A stretch of DNA of 64,000 nucleotides from positions 10,974,001 to 11,038,000 of the forward strand of contig JAPFFF010000001.1 in assembly GCA_039105265.1 (NCBI GenBank), in the 5' to 3' direction. Source of the DNA: Tritrichomonas musculus. Taxonomy: Eukaryota; Parabasalia; Tritrichomonadida; Tritrichomonadidae. Positions 20,437 through 29,405 of this stretch are shown here, in pieces. Both the position numbers and the translations under genes were made by a program. The notes beneath the pieces were generated by a model. The model was not told the DNA's origin. It searched no databases and was given only the letters and a program-made list of their open reading frames with translations. Each line of letters opens with the position of its first letter. Position 1 is the stretch's first letter.

Positions 20437-23400
20437 TTAGAAATTCCTAAATGCAACTCTCTTTGGAGGTGGCATTTCATAAGATCCGCTATCAATCTTA
20501 TCTCTTATTTCACTTGGGGCTTGAGGTGTTAGAAAACCAATCTTAGGAGTTAAAACAGGCTTACTAATAAGATCTTGAGCGATAAGGATATCACACATAC
20601 CACTTCCAATCTTTGCGAAGGAACCAAGAATTACGGAGGATGATATATCATTGGCTTGATCTTGAACCTGGTGGAATCCAGCGTTATAAAGATGCTCCAT
20701 TGTTACTTCAAAAGATGCCAATTTCAAAGAAGAAGAACATGTTTTAGCGAGACCATGCCTGTTGATACCATTTGTCTTTCCTTTCATTGTCATTGTATCG
20801 GCAATGAGAAGAAGGTGTCTGTTATCGATAGACAAAGAGAATTGGTCGTAAACGGAGAGAATTTCAGATACAATAACTTGCCTGGCTGCTTCAATTCCGA
20901 GAACTTTTTCAACATCAACGACGTGGTTTGATTTTGTATGTTCCCAATCAATTCCAGGAGTTGTTAATACGCTTAAAAAGTTATTACTTTCAATGAACAA
21001 AGAATATGTCTTTGGATCACCTTTTTCTTCTGATATAATGGCTCTGTTGACTCCATCTAGGCCAGAAACAGGGACTGATGGTAATTGTAGAAGAAGATGT
21101 TGAAGGACAAATGCAAGGGATGAAGGTTGCTTTTCTCTGAAATAGATTCGAATTTCTTCTTCATTTACTTTTGATATATTTTCGGGTTTGACACCAAGCT
21201 TCTTTTCATTGACGATTGATTTTTGAATTGATATTGCATTTAGTCTTAATTCTGCTTTTTCGATTAATTTCAAGTCAAGAATAATTGCAATGTAACATCC
21301 TTCATCATATGATTGAACTTCTTTAATTTCTTTGCAAATCTGACCAAGGGTGACTTTGTCAATTAATCCTTTCATGTAAATTGCGACATTCTTATCTTTA
21401 TTGTTGAGCAATTTGGCTGTAATAACAGGCGTTTTGATGTTTTTGACGGCATTCATAACTTCTTGAATTCTTGGAACACCGAGTGTGACGTTCATTGATG
21501 CAACACCTGCAAAGTGGAAAGAACGAAGAGTCATTTGTGTGGCTGGCTCTCCAATTGATTGACCTGCTAAGGCACCAACAGTTGTTCCAGGTTCAATTAA
21601 TGATTTCTGAAGGCGACGAATCGCGACGGAAACGAATTCTTTGATGTAACCATCTGTAACAGGGTTCAAAATACGGATTCTTTCTGTTAAATGATCGATC
21701 AAGAAGATATCAATTCTATCAACTATCTCGAAAAGTTGGCTAAGATATTCCATCTTTTTGAAGTCTAATTCTTGATCTTTTTGATCGATTTCTTGTTGTC
21801 TCTTCATCCTTTCAGTCTTTTTAATTTTCATCTCCTTTAATTCAGCTTTTTGCTTTTTGATTTCATTTTCTTCATTTTTAAGTTGTTCGCCCGTTTCTCT
21901 CAAGTCTATCTCTTCTTGAATCATTTGATGGAATTCATTCAAGAGCTGAGAAGGATTGTCAAAGTCAGAGAAGTCTATTTCATTTAGTGCGTCTTTTTGT
22001 TTGAAAGAAGCAAGTAATTTCGAATAGTTATCAATAACATTTTTAAGCACAAATTCTTCGAATTTCTCAATTAAAAAGCATGGGACATTATATGGAAGCT
22101 GTGGCTTATTTTTCTCGGGTTCGAGAAGAGCATGAAGAAGTTCGGTTGCTTTCGCTGGTGGTAATAATTCAGTGTCACGATTCTTCTCCATTAATTGATT
22201 TGAAATACGATCGAGCTTGATTGGATAACTTCGATCTTCCATTGATAGTGGATCAAGACCATCGTCACCATAAAGAAACTGAACAATTGTTCCATCTGCT
22301 AGACGAACAGTTCCATCATATTGAACGGTTGCATCTTCCATAAATTTCATTAAACGACGTTGAAGATATCCTGTTTCGGCTGTTTTAACAGCTGCATCGA
22401 CAAGACCTTCACGACCTGACATCGTGTGGAAAAAGAATTCATATGGCTCAAGACCAGAGAAGAAAGAATTTTCAACAAATCCTTTTGATATAGGATACAT
22501 TGAACCATGACGGAAATGAGGAATTGTTCTGTCGATGAAATCAACAATGACACGTTGACCGCTGATGATTTGTTGACCAACACAGGCAGTCATTTGGGAA
22601 ATGTTAATATTTGAACCTTTGGCACCACTCTTAGCCATAACAAGTGCTGTATTTAAATTGGACAATCCTTTAAGACAGATATCACCAATTGTGTTTCTAA
22701 CTTGACTCAAGGTTTCATTCATTTTGAGTTCAAGTGAATCTGCAGCACTCATTCCTGGATTTGCTGGGAATTTCTTTTTCTCGAATAATTCAATATTGGC
22801 ATTACATTCATCAAAAGCTGCTTTAATAGATTCATTCTTTCCGATTTCGAGTTTTTCATTTGGAGTGACATCTGTGATACCAATGGAGAATCCACGATTC
22901 ATCATGAAACGAATAGTTAATTTGGCAATTCTTGCCATACATTGTGCTGCATATGAAGGCGATTCATCACGAGCAAGTACTGCAAACAATGATTTACCAC
23001 CACCTCCAATTAATGACTTTTCTAGGACACCTGATATCATTTGTGAGTCAACAAATGCAACATAACCGTCATTAGGATCCATATGAAGTTGGTTTTTATG
23101 TGAATCATATTCTTTATTTTTAACTTGGTGAGTGAAAGAGAACTTCTCTTTATTATTTGGCTTAAGCATCAATGAAATAAGTTGTTTGCCTGTCCATAGT
23201 GGAACTGGGGCCAAAATAGCTGGAATTGGTATATCAAGTTTTTCATCAGAGTCAAAAATTTGGCATGCAAGGAAAGAAAATTGATCATAGTTAAAGAAGC
23301 AGTTCTTTCTGGTGATTAGATAGGCACCTGATAAGAAATCCTGGGTTGGTGCGACAATTAAATCTCCACTTCGTGGTGAGAAGAGATTACTGAGAATGTT

Positions 23401-24999
23401 CATGAGAACTTTGGCGTCTGAAGCTGCTTCAAGTGTTTGTGGAAGGTGGAGGTTCATTTCATCTCCATCAAAGTCAGCATTGAAAGGCGAACATGCGCAA
23501 ACATTGAATCTTAAAGTTCGCCATGGCATGATCTTTGCACGGAAGGCCATAATGGAAATACGGTGGAGTGATGGCTGACGGTTGAAAAGAACAACATCAT
23601 CATTAATCAAGTGACGTTCGACAATATCACCATACTTGAGATCTCTAATAATATTCTTGATCAGTTGTGGATTTGAAAATCGAAGAGAGATTTTATTTGG
23701 TCTGTCAAGCATTTGTACATAATTAGCTCCAGGATAATTGTTAGGACCATTTCTAATGCAATTACAAAGCATATCATAGTTGTATTTATTAACAACTACA
23801 GGAAAAGTCAGTATCTTGGCCATTTCAAGAGGAACTGTAACTTGATCAACTTTTGAGTTTGGATCAGGCGAAATAACAGATCTACCACCAAAATTGACAC
23901 GTTTTCCAGAAAGATTAATTCGAAATCGACCTCTTTTTCCCTTGAGACGTTGAGCAAAACCGATAACCGCTTTATCTTTCTTATTCTTTTTAATTGATGT
24001 ATCAGGCAATTGGCTGTTGATCATTCCATTAATAGTTTGTTGAACAAAGTTCCATTTACTTGCAAAATTACGAGATGTATCCCCAGATTCGACAGCTTTT
24101 CGGAATTGAATTGTATAATCGATTGCTTCTCGAACACGCATTGTAAGATCATCTTCGGTTGATCCTTCACCTGGTGAAATGACAGATGGCCTGATTCCGT
24201 TTGGTGGAACAATAAAAGATCGAACAATCATATCAGCTGGTGTTGAAATTTTCTTTGAATAAGTAAGTAGAGGGATTTCTCTTGCTGGTATATTATCGAA
24301 TAAATGCCAAACTCTTGTTGGCGTTAAATCTTCAGATACGTTTGCTTCAATTTGTTCTTGGCTTAATTGTTCTGGAATTTTAAGATTTTCGAATTGACTA
24401 GTGAAAGAACTTCTTAGCGAATCATTTTTTGCACCAACCATATGCCATATAATTAAATAGTTTTTGGTTTTTCGAATGGGACCATTAATTGCTCCACAAT
24501 GTGGACAGACAGTACATTTCTGACATTCTTTGACAAGAGCATTCATTTTATCGAGACGAGTATAGACTCCAAGGGAACCAGGTCTCCAAAAACTTTTTAA
24601 TCTCTTATTAATGTCAGTCTTTGGCAAAAGTATGTGTGAACATGTTTTGCATATGCATTTAAGCACGTGCAAAATGTGGGTATAGTATCCGGGGTTGAAA
24701 ACAGGAAATAGAAGTTCAATTGATCCAAAGTGCCCAGGGCAAAGTACGTTGTCGTTTTTACAAGTTAAGCAGCGTTGACTACTTGTAGTAGCTCCAAGCC
24801 TCAAATCGAGAACTCCTCCTGGCATTGGGGGGCTTTCAGCTGTGGGCTCATAAAAATCAGATTTTGTAACTGTTACCGTACTCATTTTTCGAGTTTCTTT
24901 TGAACCTAAGATACCGAAATCAAGTTCCGTAATTCGTTTAGGCGAGTCGTTGCTTGGAACTAAAGTTTTACTTATATGATAATTATCTTTGCTTTCCAT
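20437..24999 (-). CDS. RPC1: DNA-directed RNA polymerase III largest subunit (RPC1/RPC160), 1520 aa
   Basis: This is a full-length multi-subunit polymerase largest subunit. The N-terminal zinc site reads C-L-T-C...C-P-G-H-F-G (about residues 77-91), followed by C-I-C-K-T-C and C-T-V-C-P-H-C-G. The catalytic N-A-D-F-D-G-D-E-M motif lies near 505-513 and supplies the three Asp that hold the active-site Mg2+. The bridge-helix/trigger region is P-Y-E-F-F-F-H-T-M-S-G-R-E-G-L-V-D, with A-V-K-T-A-E-T-G-Y after it. The match to Pol III rather than Pol I or II rests on V-G-Q-Q-I-I-S-G-Q-R, the D-R-T-I-P-H-F block, Q-F-L-Y-G-D-D-G-L-D-P, and the C-terminal G-L-A-K...L-A-S-F-E-V-T with no heptad CTD. 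It acts in the nucleus, transcribing tRNA, 5S and other small RNAs. It is about 130 aa longer than human RPC1, largely from a charged coiled-coil insertion near residues 1020-1090. Confidence 0.93.
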   Translation of the reverse strand: MESKDNYHISKTLVPSNDSPKRITELDFGILGSKETRKMSTVTVTKSDFYEPTAESPPMPGGVLDLRLGATTSSQRCLTCKNDNVLCPGHFGSIELLFPVFNPGYYTHILHVLKCICKTCSHILLPKTDINKRLKSFWRPGSLGVYTRLDKMNALVKECQKCTVCPHCGAINGPIRKTKNYLIIWHMVGAKNDSLRSSFTSQFENLKIPEQLSQEQIEANVSEDLTPTRVWHLFDNIPAREIPLLTYSKKISTPADMIVRSFIVPPNGIRPSVISPGEGSTEDDLTMRVREAIDYTIQFRKAVESGDTSRNFASKWNFVQQTINGMINSQLPDTSIKKNKKDKAVIGFAQRLKGKRGRFRINLSGKRVNFGGRSVISPDPNSKVDQVTVPLEMAKILTFPVVVNKYNYDMLCNCIRNGPNNYPGANYVQMLDRPNKISLRFSNPQLIKNIIRDLKYGDIVERHLINDDVVLFNRQPSLHRISIMAFRAKIMPWRTLRFNVCACSPFNADFDGDEMNLHLPQTLEAASDAKVLMNILSNLFSPRSGDLIVAPTQDFLSGAYLITRKNCFFNYDQFSFLACQIFDSDEKLDIPIPAILAPVPLWTGKQLISLMLKPNNKEKFSFTHQVKNKEYDSHKNQLHMDPNDGYVAFVDSQMISGVLEKSLIGGGGKSLFAVLARDESPSYAAQCMARIAKLTIRFMMNRGFSIGITDVTPNEKLEIGKNESIKAAFDECNANIELFEKKKFPANPGMSAADSLELKMNETLSQVRNTIGDICLKGLSNLNTALVMAKSGAKGSNINISQMTACVGQQIISGQRVIVDFIDRTIPHFRHGSMYPISKGFVENSFFSGLEPYEFFFHTMSGREGLVDAAVKTAETGYLQRRLMKFMEDATVQYDGTVRLADGTIVQFLYGDDGLDPLSMEDRSYPIKLDRISNQLMEKNRDTELLPPAKATELLHALLEPEKNKPQLPYNVPCFLIEKFEEFVLKNVIDNYSKLLASFKQKDALNEIDFSDFDNPSQLLNEFHQMIQEEIDLRETGEQLKNEENEIKKQKAELKEMKIKKTERMKRQQEIDQKDQELDFKKMEYLSQLFEIVDRIDIFLIDHLTERIRILNPVTDGYIKEFVSVAIRRLQKSLIEPGTTVGALAGQSIGEPATQMTLRSFHFAGVASMNVTLGVPRIQEVMNAVKNIKTPVITAKLLNNKDKNVAIYMKGLIDKVTLGQICKEIKEVQSYDEGCYIAIILDLKLIEKAELRLNAISIQKSIVNEKKLGVKPENISKVNEEEIRIYFREKQPSSLAFVLQHLLLQLPSVPVSGLDGVNRAIISEEKGDPKTYSLFIESNNFLSVLTTPGIDWEHTKSNHVVDVEKVLGIEAARQVIVSEILSVYDQFSLSIDNRHLLLIADTMTMKGKTNGINRHGLAKTCSSSLKLASFEVTMEHLYNAGFHQVQDQANDISSSVILGSFAKIGSGMCDILIAQDLISKPVLTPKIGFLTPQAPSEIRDKIDSGSYEMPPPKRVAFRNF

Positions 25000-25265
25000 T
25001 ATTAATTTTAGACATAGAATAGAACGATGAAATTCAACAGAAATTAATTCGCCAAGAGGCCAAAATTATTTTGATACGAAGTAATATTAAAAAACAGTAG
25101 TTATACATAAAAAATCATGTTTTATAATATAATTAATAATATAAAATTTATTATTTTCACGGCTTAATTTGTATACATAAGGATATATATGTTTTTTGGC
25201 TAAAATCCTATAAAGAAAACTTTTTAATAATGGAACGATTATTAATGACCTTGATATCGTTAAAT

Positions 25266-25275
25266 TTCATTTTTT
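25266..25275 (+). promoter_or_regulatory. Initiator-like motif for the GAF/PDE-like gene
   Basis: TTTCATTTTTTAG lies about 15-25 bases before the ATG at 25290, within the 290-bp spacer shared with the divergent Pol III gene. Confidence 0.4.
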
Positions 25276-25289
25276 AGTTCGTTATTATA

Positions 25290-28200
25290 ATGAAATCTCG
25301 TCCTACAATTAAAACAACAAGCAAGAGTAACTCCTTTTTGTCTACTGGACCAAGTATCATCCAACCAATGAAAGGAAAACGAAAAATTATACAGCAAAAT
25401 GATAATTCTATTGATTTAATTCGAAGTTCTTCAAAAACAAATAAACAAATTAACGAAAATCTTTCATCATTACTAGAAACTCGCAATGATCTTATAAATC
25501 AAATAACAAGAATGGAAGGTGAACTGATCCGAAGTCATGATCTTATATCAAACGAAAGACAACAATTAGCTATTTTTGGAGGTGACAGAATGCTAGATAA
25601 TTCTTATTCTGATGAAAATATAAATCAAAGCATGAATAATTATTATAGTTATACAAATTTTAAAATGTCATTTCAACAGTCAGACAAAGCTGACGTTTCA
25701 ACGGCAATTCAAAACTGTTTAATATTGCAACCTTTTCTTAAGTTTTTAAAAGATGAAAATCAAACTTGCTGTCCAGATGAAAGCAATAACGATTTATTAA
25801 ATAATCAAAATGAACAAAACAGTATAACTAAATCAACTGAGATACCAGAATCATGCAATGATTTTCGATATTTTTTACTCTTTCTCAATTCACTTGAAGA
25901 TGAATCATATTCATCATTTTTGAAATCTTCTTTTTCTCAAATAAAATGGCTTTCAGAATGCAACGAAATATACCAAAAAGTTAAAACTTACGTAGAATCT
26001 AAAGTTTTTGTTGAAAAATTTAAATCGTTAACTGAACAGCTTTTTTTTGCAAGACACGAAGATATTACCCTTTTTCTTTATGATCCAAAAATGAATGAAT
26101 ATATATCATTTACAGAAGAAAGCGGTTTTATTCAATTTTCATTTGAAACTGAAAAATCAATATTAAGTACAATCATTGAAAAACAAATTCCAGAAATTGT
26201 CCAAAGTCCACCAAGGCATCCTTCATATTCACAACATGTTGATCAAATTTTTAATAAACGAGATCAACCATTTTTTGCCATTCCTTTTGGAAAGTTTGCT
26301 TTAGTGACTATTTTTAGACTTGATGATCCTTTTAACAATGAAGATTTAACCGTTGGTAAATTTTATTCAACATTAATGTCTCCTCTTTTTGAGATGCATG
26401 TTAAAAATTCATTTATTTTGATGCAATCTGAATATATTAAAATAATTCATGCTTTTGAGGCCGATCTTGCTGATAAAACAACTTTTGATAGCCTTCTACC
26501 ATATATTCTTTCAATTCTGAGTACGAATGTTGGTGCTAATGATGCAAATTTATTCATTGTTGAAGATGAATCATTTTTTACTTTTGACATAGACAACGAT
26601 CAAATATCTCAGAAAAAGTATCCAAGAACGGGAGCACCGGAATTCATTGTAAAGAGAAAGAAAAACATTGAAATTGAGAAATTAAACTCAGAAACTTTTG
26701 AAAGGTATGACGATAGGATTGATAAATGGTCAGAAAACAGAAGTTTTTTAGGCTTCCCCATTATTTCTGACAACGCGGTTATAGCTGTTTTGTGTGTCTC
26801 AGATAAAGAAGGCTCCAACAAATTCAACAAATGGGACGTTGATTTTCTTCAACGAATCAGCAACGACTTGTCGCTTGTTCTTCCATCTTGTATCAAAAAT
26901 GAGTGTTCGTTAAATAACGGTTTGAACGGTTGCACTCTTATTGACACTTTTCCAGCTACAGTTCAGTCTTTTGCATTCAAAACAATTGAAGAGAAAAATT
27001 CAATTGAAATTATTTCAAAGACCATTCAAAAACTGCTAAATTGTGAATGGCTCTCAATTTTCTTAGCTGACGATCTAACCGCCGAGATTACAAGGATTGT
27101 CACTCTTCACGACGAAACCGTTGTTGACACGAATTTCCTCGACTTATCGTTCATTAAAGAAACTTTTTTGAATAAAAAGCCGATCAACATTTCAGAGGCA
27201 AAGTCTCTCAAAAATTTCAAAGCAAATAATGACATCTCACCAGGCTCATTTTTGTTTGTTTTGAATGACCATGACAAAGAAAAAAAGGTCGGAGTTTTTG
27301 CTTTGAATTCCAAAGAAGAGAATGGGCGGTTTAACGAAAATTCAGAAACCGTTATTGAAGCGGTTTCTGGATTCATTGTCTACTCAATTCGAGTAAGCAA
27401 CCAAAGCGAAGAGATTCTAAACGGGAAGCACTCATCGATGACGATGACAAACGCATTCAATGTTTGCGAAAGCATCATCAACGATAAAAAACCGTTTGAG
27501 AAGCTTCTGACGGTTTTGACAGAATTATTGTCAATGGAGCACTTTTTGGTCATTCGCTACAACGAATTGAAAGGTTTGTTTGATGTTGTTCTTCATTCAG
27601 AGGAGCTCACAATTTTGAGAAGAAAAATTGAGAGCAACGATCCACTTGCCTCACAATTTTCAAAGATGAGTGATCTTACATTCATCAATGACTTCTCAAC
27701 GTGCAGCTACCAGACAAGCATGATTGCCGACTTTTTCCCAATTTTCAAACAACTCATCATTTCAAAAATTGACAAAAAGTGCCAACTTGTCTGTATCTTT
27801 GCAGGACGAAATGCAGCGTCAAACTACAAAATGCTTTTTAAGTACTTCTCACCACTATTGAAGATATTCTACAAAACTTTCTCATTGAATAACGAAGTTG
27901 AATACGTTGAAATTGAAGAATTAAATAAAATTGACCTTTACAGGTCAAATTCAAATGATATAAAACTCACTGAATTAGACTTTGACGCGGAATCTTTGGG
28001 CGACGGAAAGAAGGACGTGGCTGTGCTGATGATGTTTGAAAGACTGAATCTGTTCAAAGCAATTGGCACAAACGTTGAACAGTTTGCGTCTTTCCTCATC
28101 AAAGCTAGACACAGCTACAAAAGTGAAGTTCCCTTTCACAACTACAAACATGCGCTCGATGCAACACAGATGATGTTTCTTATGCTCTCACAAGTGAACC

Positions 28201-29021
28201 AGCCAAAAATAAACGGAAATAACGATACAAAAAGTGACAACAAAGATGAAGTCACTTCAAATTCTAAGGATAAGATTACAAGAGTTAATTTTGGAAAAAG
28301 TTCTGATTCAAAAAAAGACGGGAACTTCACTTCTAAAAAAAGTGAAAATTCAACTGAGGTTCGTTTGAATGATAATAACGCCGTTTTCTCGCCAGTTCAA
28401 TGCGCTTCTTTAATGCTAGCGGCCCTTCTACACGATGTTTCTCATGAAGGCTTTGATTCTTCCTTTTTAAAGAAAAGTTTCTCGCCATATGTATTTATAT
28501 TTGGTCCAACATCAATACTCGAACACTTACACGCTTCAACTGCAGTGTCACTTTTGCAAGACTTTTTGATTTACGAGCGATCAGGGATGAACCAGAACGA
28601 GAATTTTTGGACGACTCTCACTGAATCAATAATTGCAACCGACATCTCTCAAATAAGCGATTTTTTAATAGCTATTCAATCCATATCAAAAAGTTTCGAT
28701 AAAAAGAATGATGAACATTTGATGATGCTTTCCAAGCTTCTGATTCAGATTGCAAATGCAGCGAGATGCTTCAGACCATTCGATATCAGCAAAAAGTTTG
28801 CTCAGTCTTTGGCTGAGGAAAAAGCTAGACAGAATGAGGCTGCCCTCGAGAGCCAGTTGAAGCCTGATGAAGTGAAAAAAGTGAATGAGTCTGAAATTGG
28901 CTTTATTGATTCTAATGTTTCACCCCTTGTTCAGGCTCTTTGTGAAATTGACGGGAACTTTGTCTTTCTTATGGAAAGACTTAAAGAAACAAGACTATCA
29001 TGGAGCAACCTCAATGAATGA
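25290..29021 (+). CDS. GAF-domain cyclic-nucleotide phosphodiesterase-like protein with altered active-site residues, 1243 aa
   Basis: A low-complexity N-terminus is followed by at least three GAF-like modules (about 250-370, 395-540 and 565-705) and a possible fourth (about 740-860). A class I PDE domain runs from about 900 to the end. Seen PDE motifs are H-N-Y-K-H-A (His950, His954), L-L-H-D-V-S-H-E-G (His1048, Asp1049), a G-P-T-S-I-L-E-H-L-H block, and A-T-D-I-S (Asp1118). A Ser/Lys/Asn-rich insert of about 60 residues separates the first two motifs. In the family the second metal-ligand Asp sits in A-D-L-S-N-P; here the aligned block reads I-A-N-A-A-R with Asn (residue 1156). The invariant purine-clamp Gln (S-Q-x-G-F-I) is Glu (S-E-I-G-F-I, residue 1202). 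It may therefore be a pseudo-PDE or have unusual specificity. GAF modules often bind cyclic nucleotides. Location is presumably cytosolic; there are no membrane spans. Confidence 0.87.
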   Translation: MKSRPTIKTTSKSNSFLSTGPSIIQPMKGKRKIIQQNDNSIDLIRSSSKTNKQINENLSSLLETRNDLINQITRMEGELIRSHDLISNERQQLAIFGGDRMLDNSYSDENINQSMNNYYSYTNFKMSFQQSDKADVSTAIQNCLILQPFLKFLKDENQTCCPDESNNDLLNNQNEQNSITKSTEIPESCNDFRYFLLFLNSLEDESYSSFLKSSFSQIKWLSECNEIYQKVKTYVESKVFVEKFKSLTEQLFFARHEDITLFLYDPKMNEYISFTEESGFIQFSFETEKSILSTIIEKQIPEIVQSPPRHPSYSQHVDQIFNKRDQPFFAIPFGKFALVTIFRLDDPFNNEDLTVGKFYSTLMSPLFEMHVKNSFILMQSEYIKIIHAFEADLADKTTFDSLLPYILSILSTNVGANDANLFIVEDESFFTFDIDNDQISQKKYPRTGAPEFIVKRKKNIEIEKLNSETFERYDDRIDKWSENRSFLGFPIISDNAVIAVLCVSDKEGSNKFNKWDVDFLQRISNDLSLVLPSCIKNECSLNNGLNGCTLIDTFPATVQSFAFKTIEEKNSIEIISKTIQKLLNCEWLSIFLADDLTAEITRIVTLHDETVVDTNFLDLSFIKETFLNKKPINISEAKSLKNFKANNDISPGSFLFVLNDHDKEKKVGVFALNSKEENGRFNENSETVIEAVSGFIVYSIRVSNQSEEILNGKHSSMTMTNAFNVCESIINDKKPFEKLLTVLTELLSMEHFLVIRYNELKGLFDVVLHSEELTILRRKIESNDPLASQFSKMSDLTFINDFSTCSYQTSMIADFFPIFKQLIISKIDKKCQLVCIFAGRNAASNYKMLFKYFSPLLKIFYKTFSLNNEVEYVEIEELNKIDLYRSNSNDIKLTELDFDAESLGDGKKDVAVLMMFERLNLFKAIGTNVEQFASFLIKARHSYKSEVPFHNYKHALDATQMMFLMLSQVNQPKINGNNDTKSDNKDEVTSNSKDKITRVNFGKSSDSKKDGNFTSKKSENSTEVRLNDNNAVFSPVQCASLMLAALLHDVSHEGFDSSFLKKSFSPYVFIFGPTSILEHLHASTAVSLLQDFLIYERSGMNQNENFWTTLTESIIATDISQISDFLIAIQSISKSFDKKNDEHLMMLSKLLIQIANAARCFRPFDISKKFAQSLAEEKARQNEAALESQLKPDEVKKVNESEIGFIDSNVSPLVQALCEIDGNFVFLMERLKETRLSWSNLNE

Positions 29022-29405
29022 AAGTCCTCTCAGTTATTTAACATTTTGTTATATATAATATTATATGTAAATAAAAATGCGGATTAGATACAACTTATTT
29101 TATTTAATTATTCTTATAACTAATACCATCTAGAATTTTGAATGTCACTGATTATATTATAAAAAATAATTTGCATCTACTTTTAATAATTCTTTAAATA
29201 AGACTACTTCCAAGATTATGATTGACTTTAAAAAGAAAAGTATAAAAATATATAGCTAATATTTGTTTATTTAATATAATTATATAATAGTAATATCATA
29301 AAATAAATATTAATAAATAATAAAAGATACATTTTTGTTTGGTTCATGATATTATAAAAATCTATAAAATAAATAAATAATAATAATAAAAGTTATTTTG
29401 ATCAT
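29022..29405. other. Convergent 3' spacer
   Basis: AT-rich DNA between the 3' ends of the PDE-like and CHD genes. Nothing recognisable. Confidence 0.6.
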
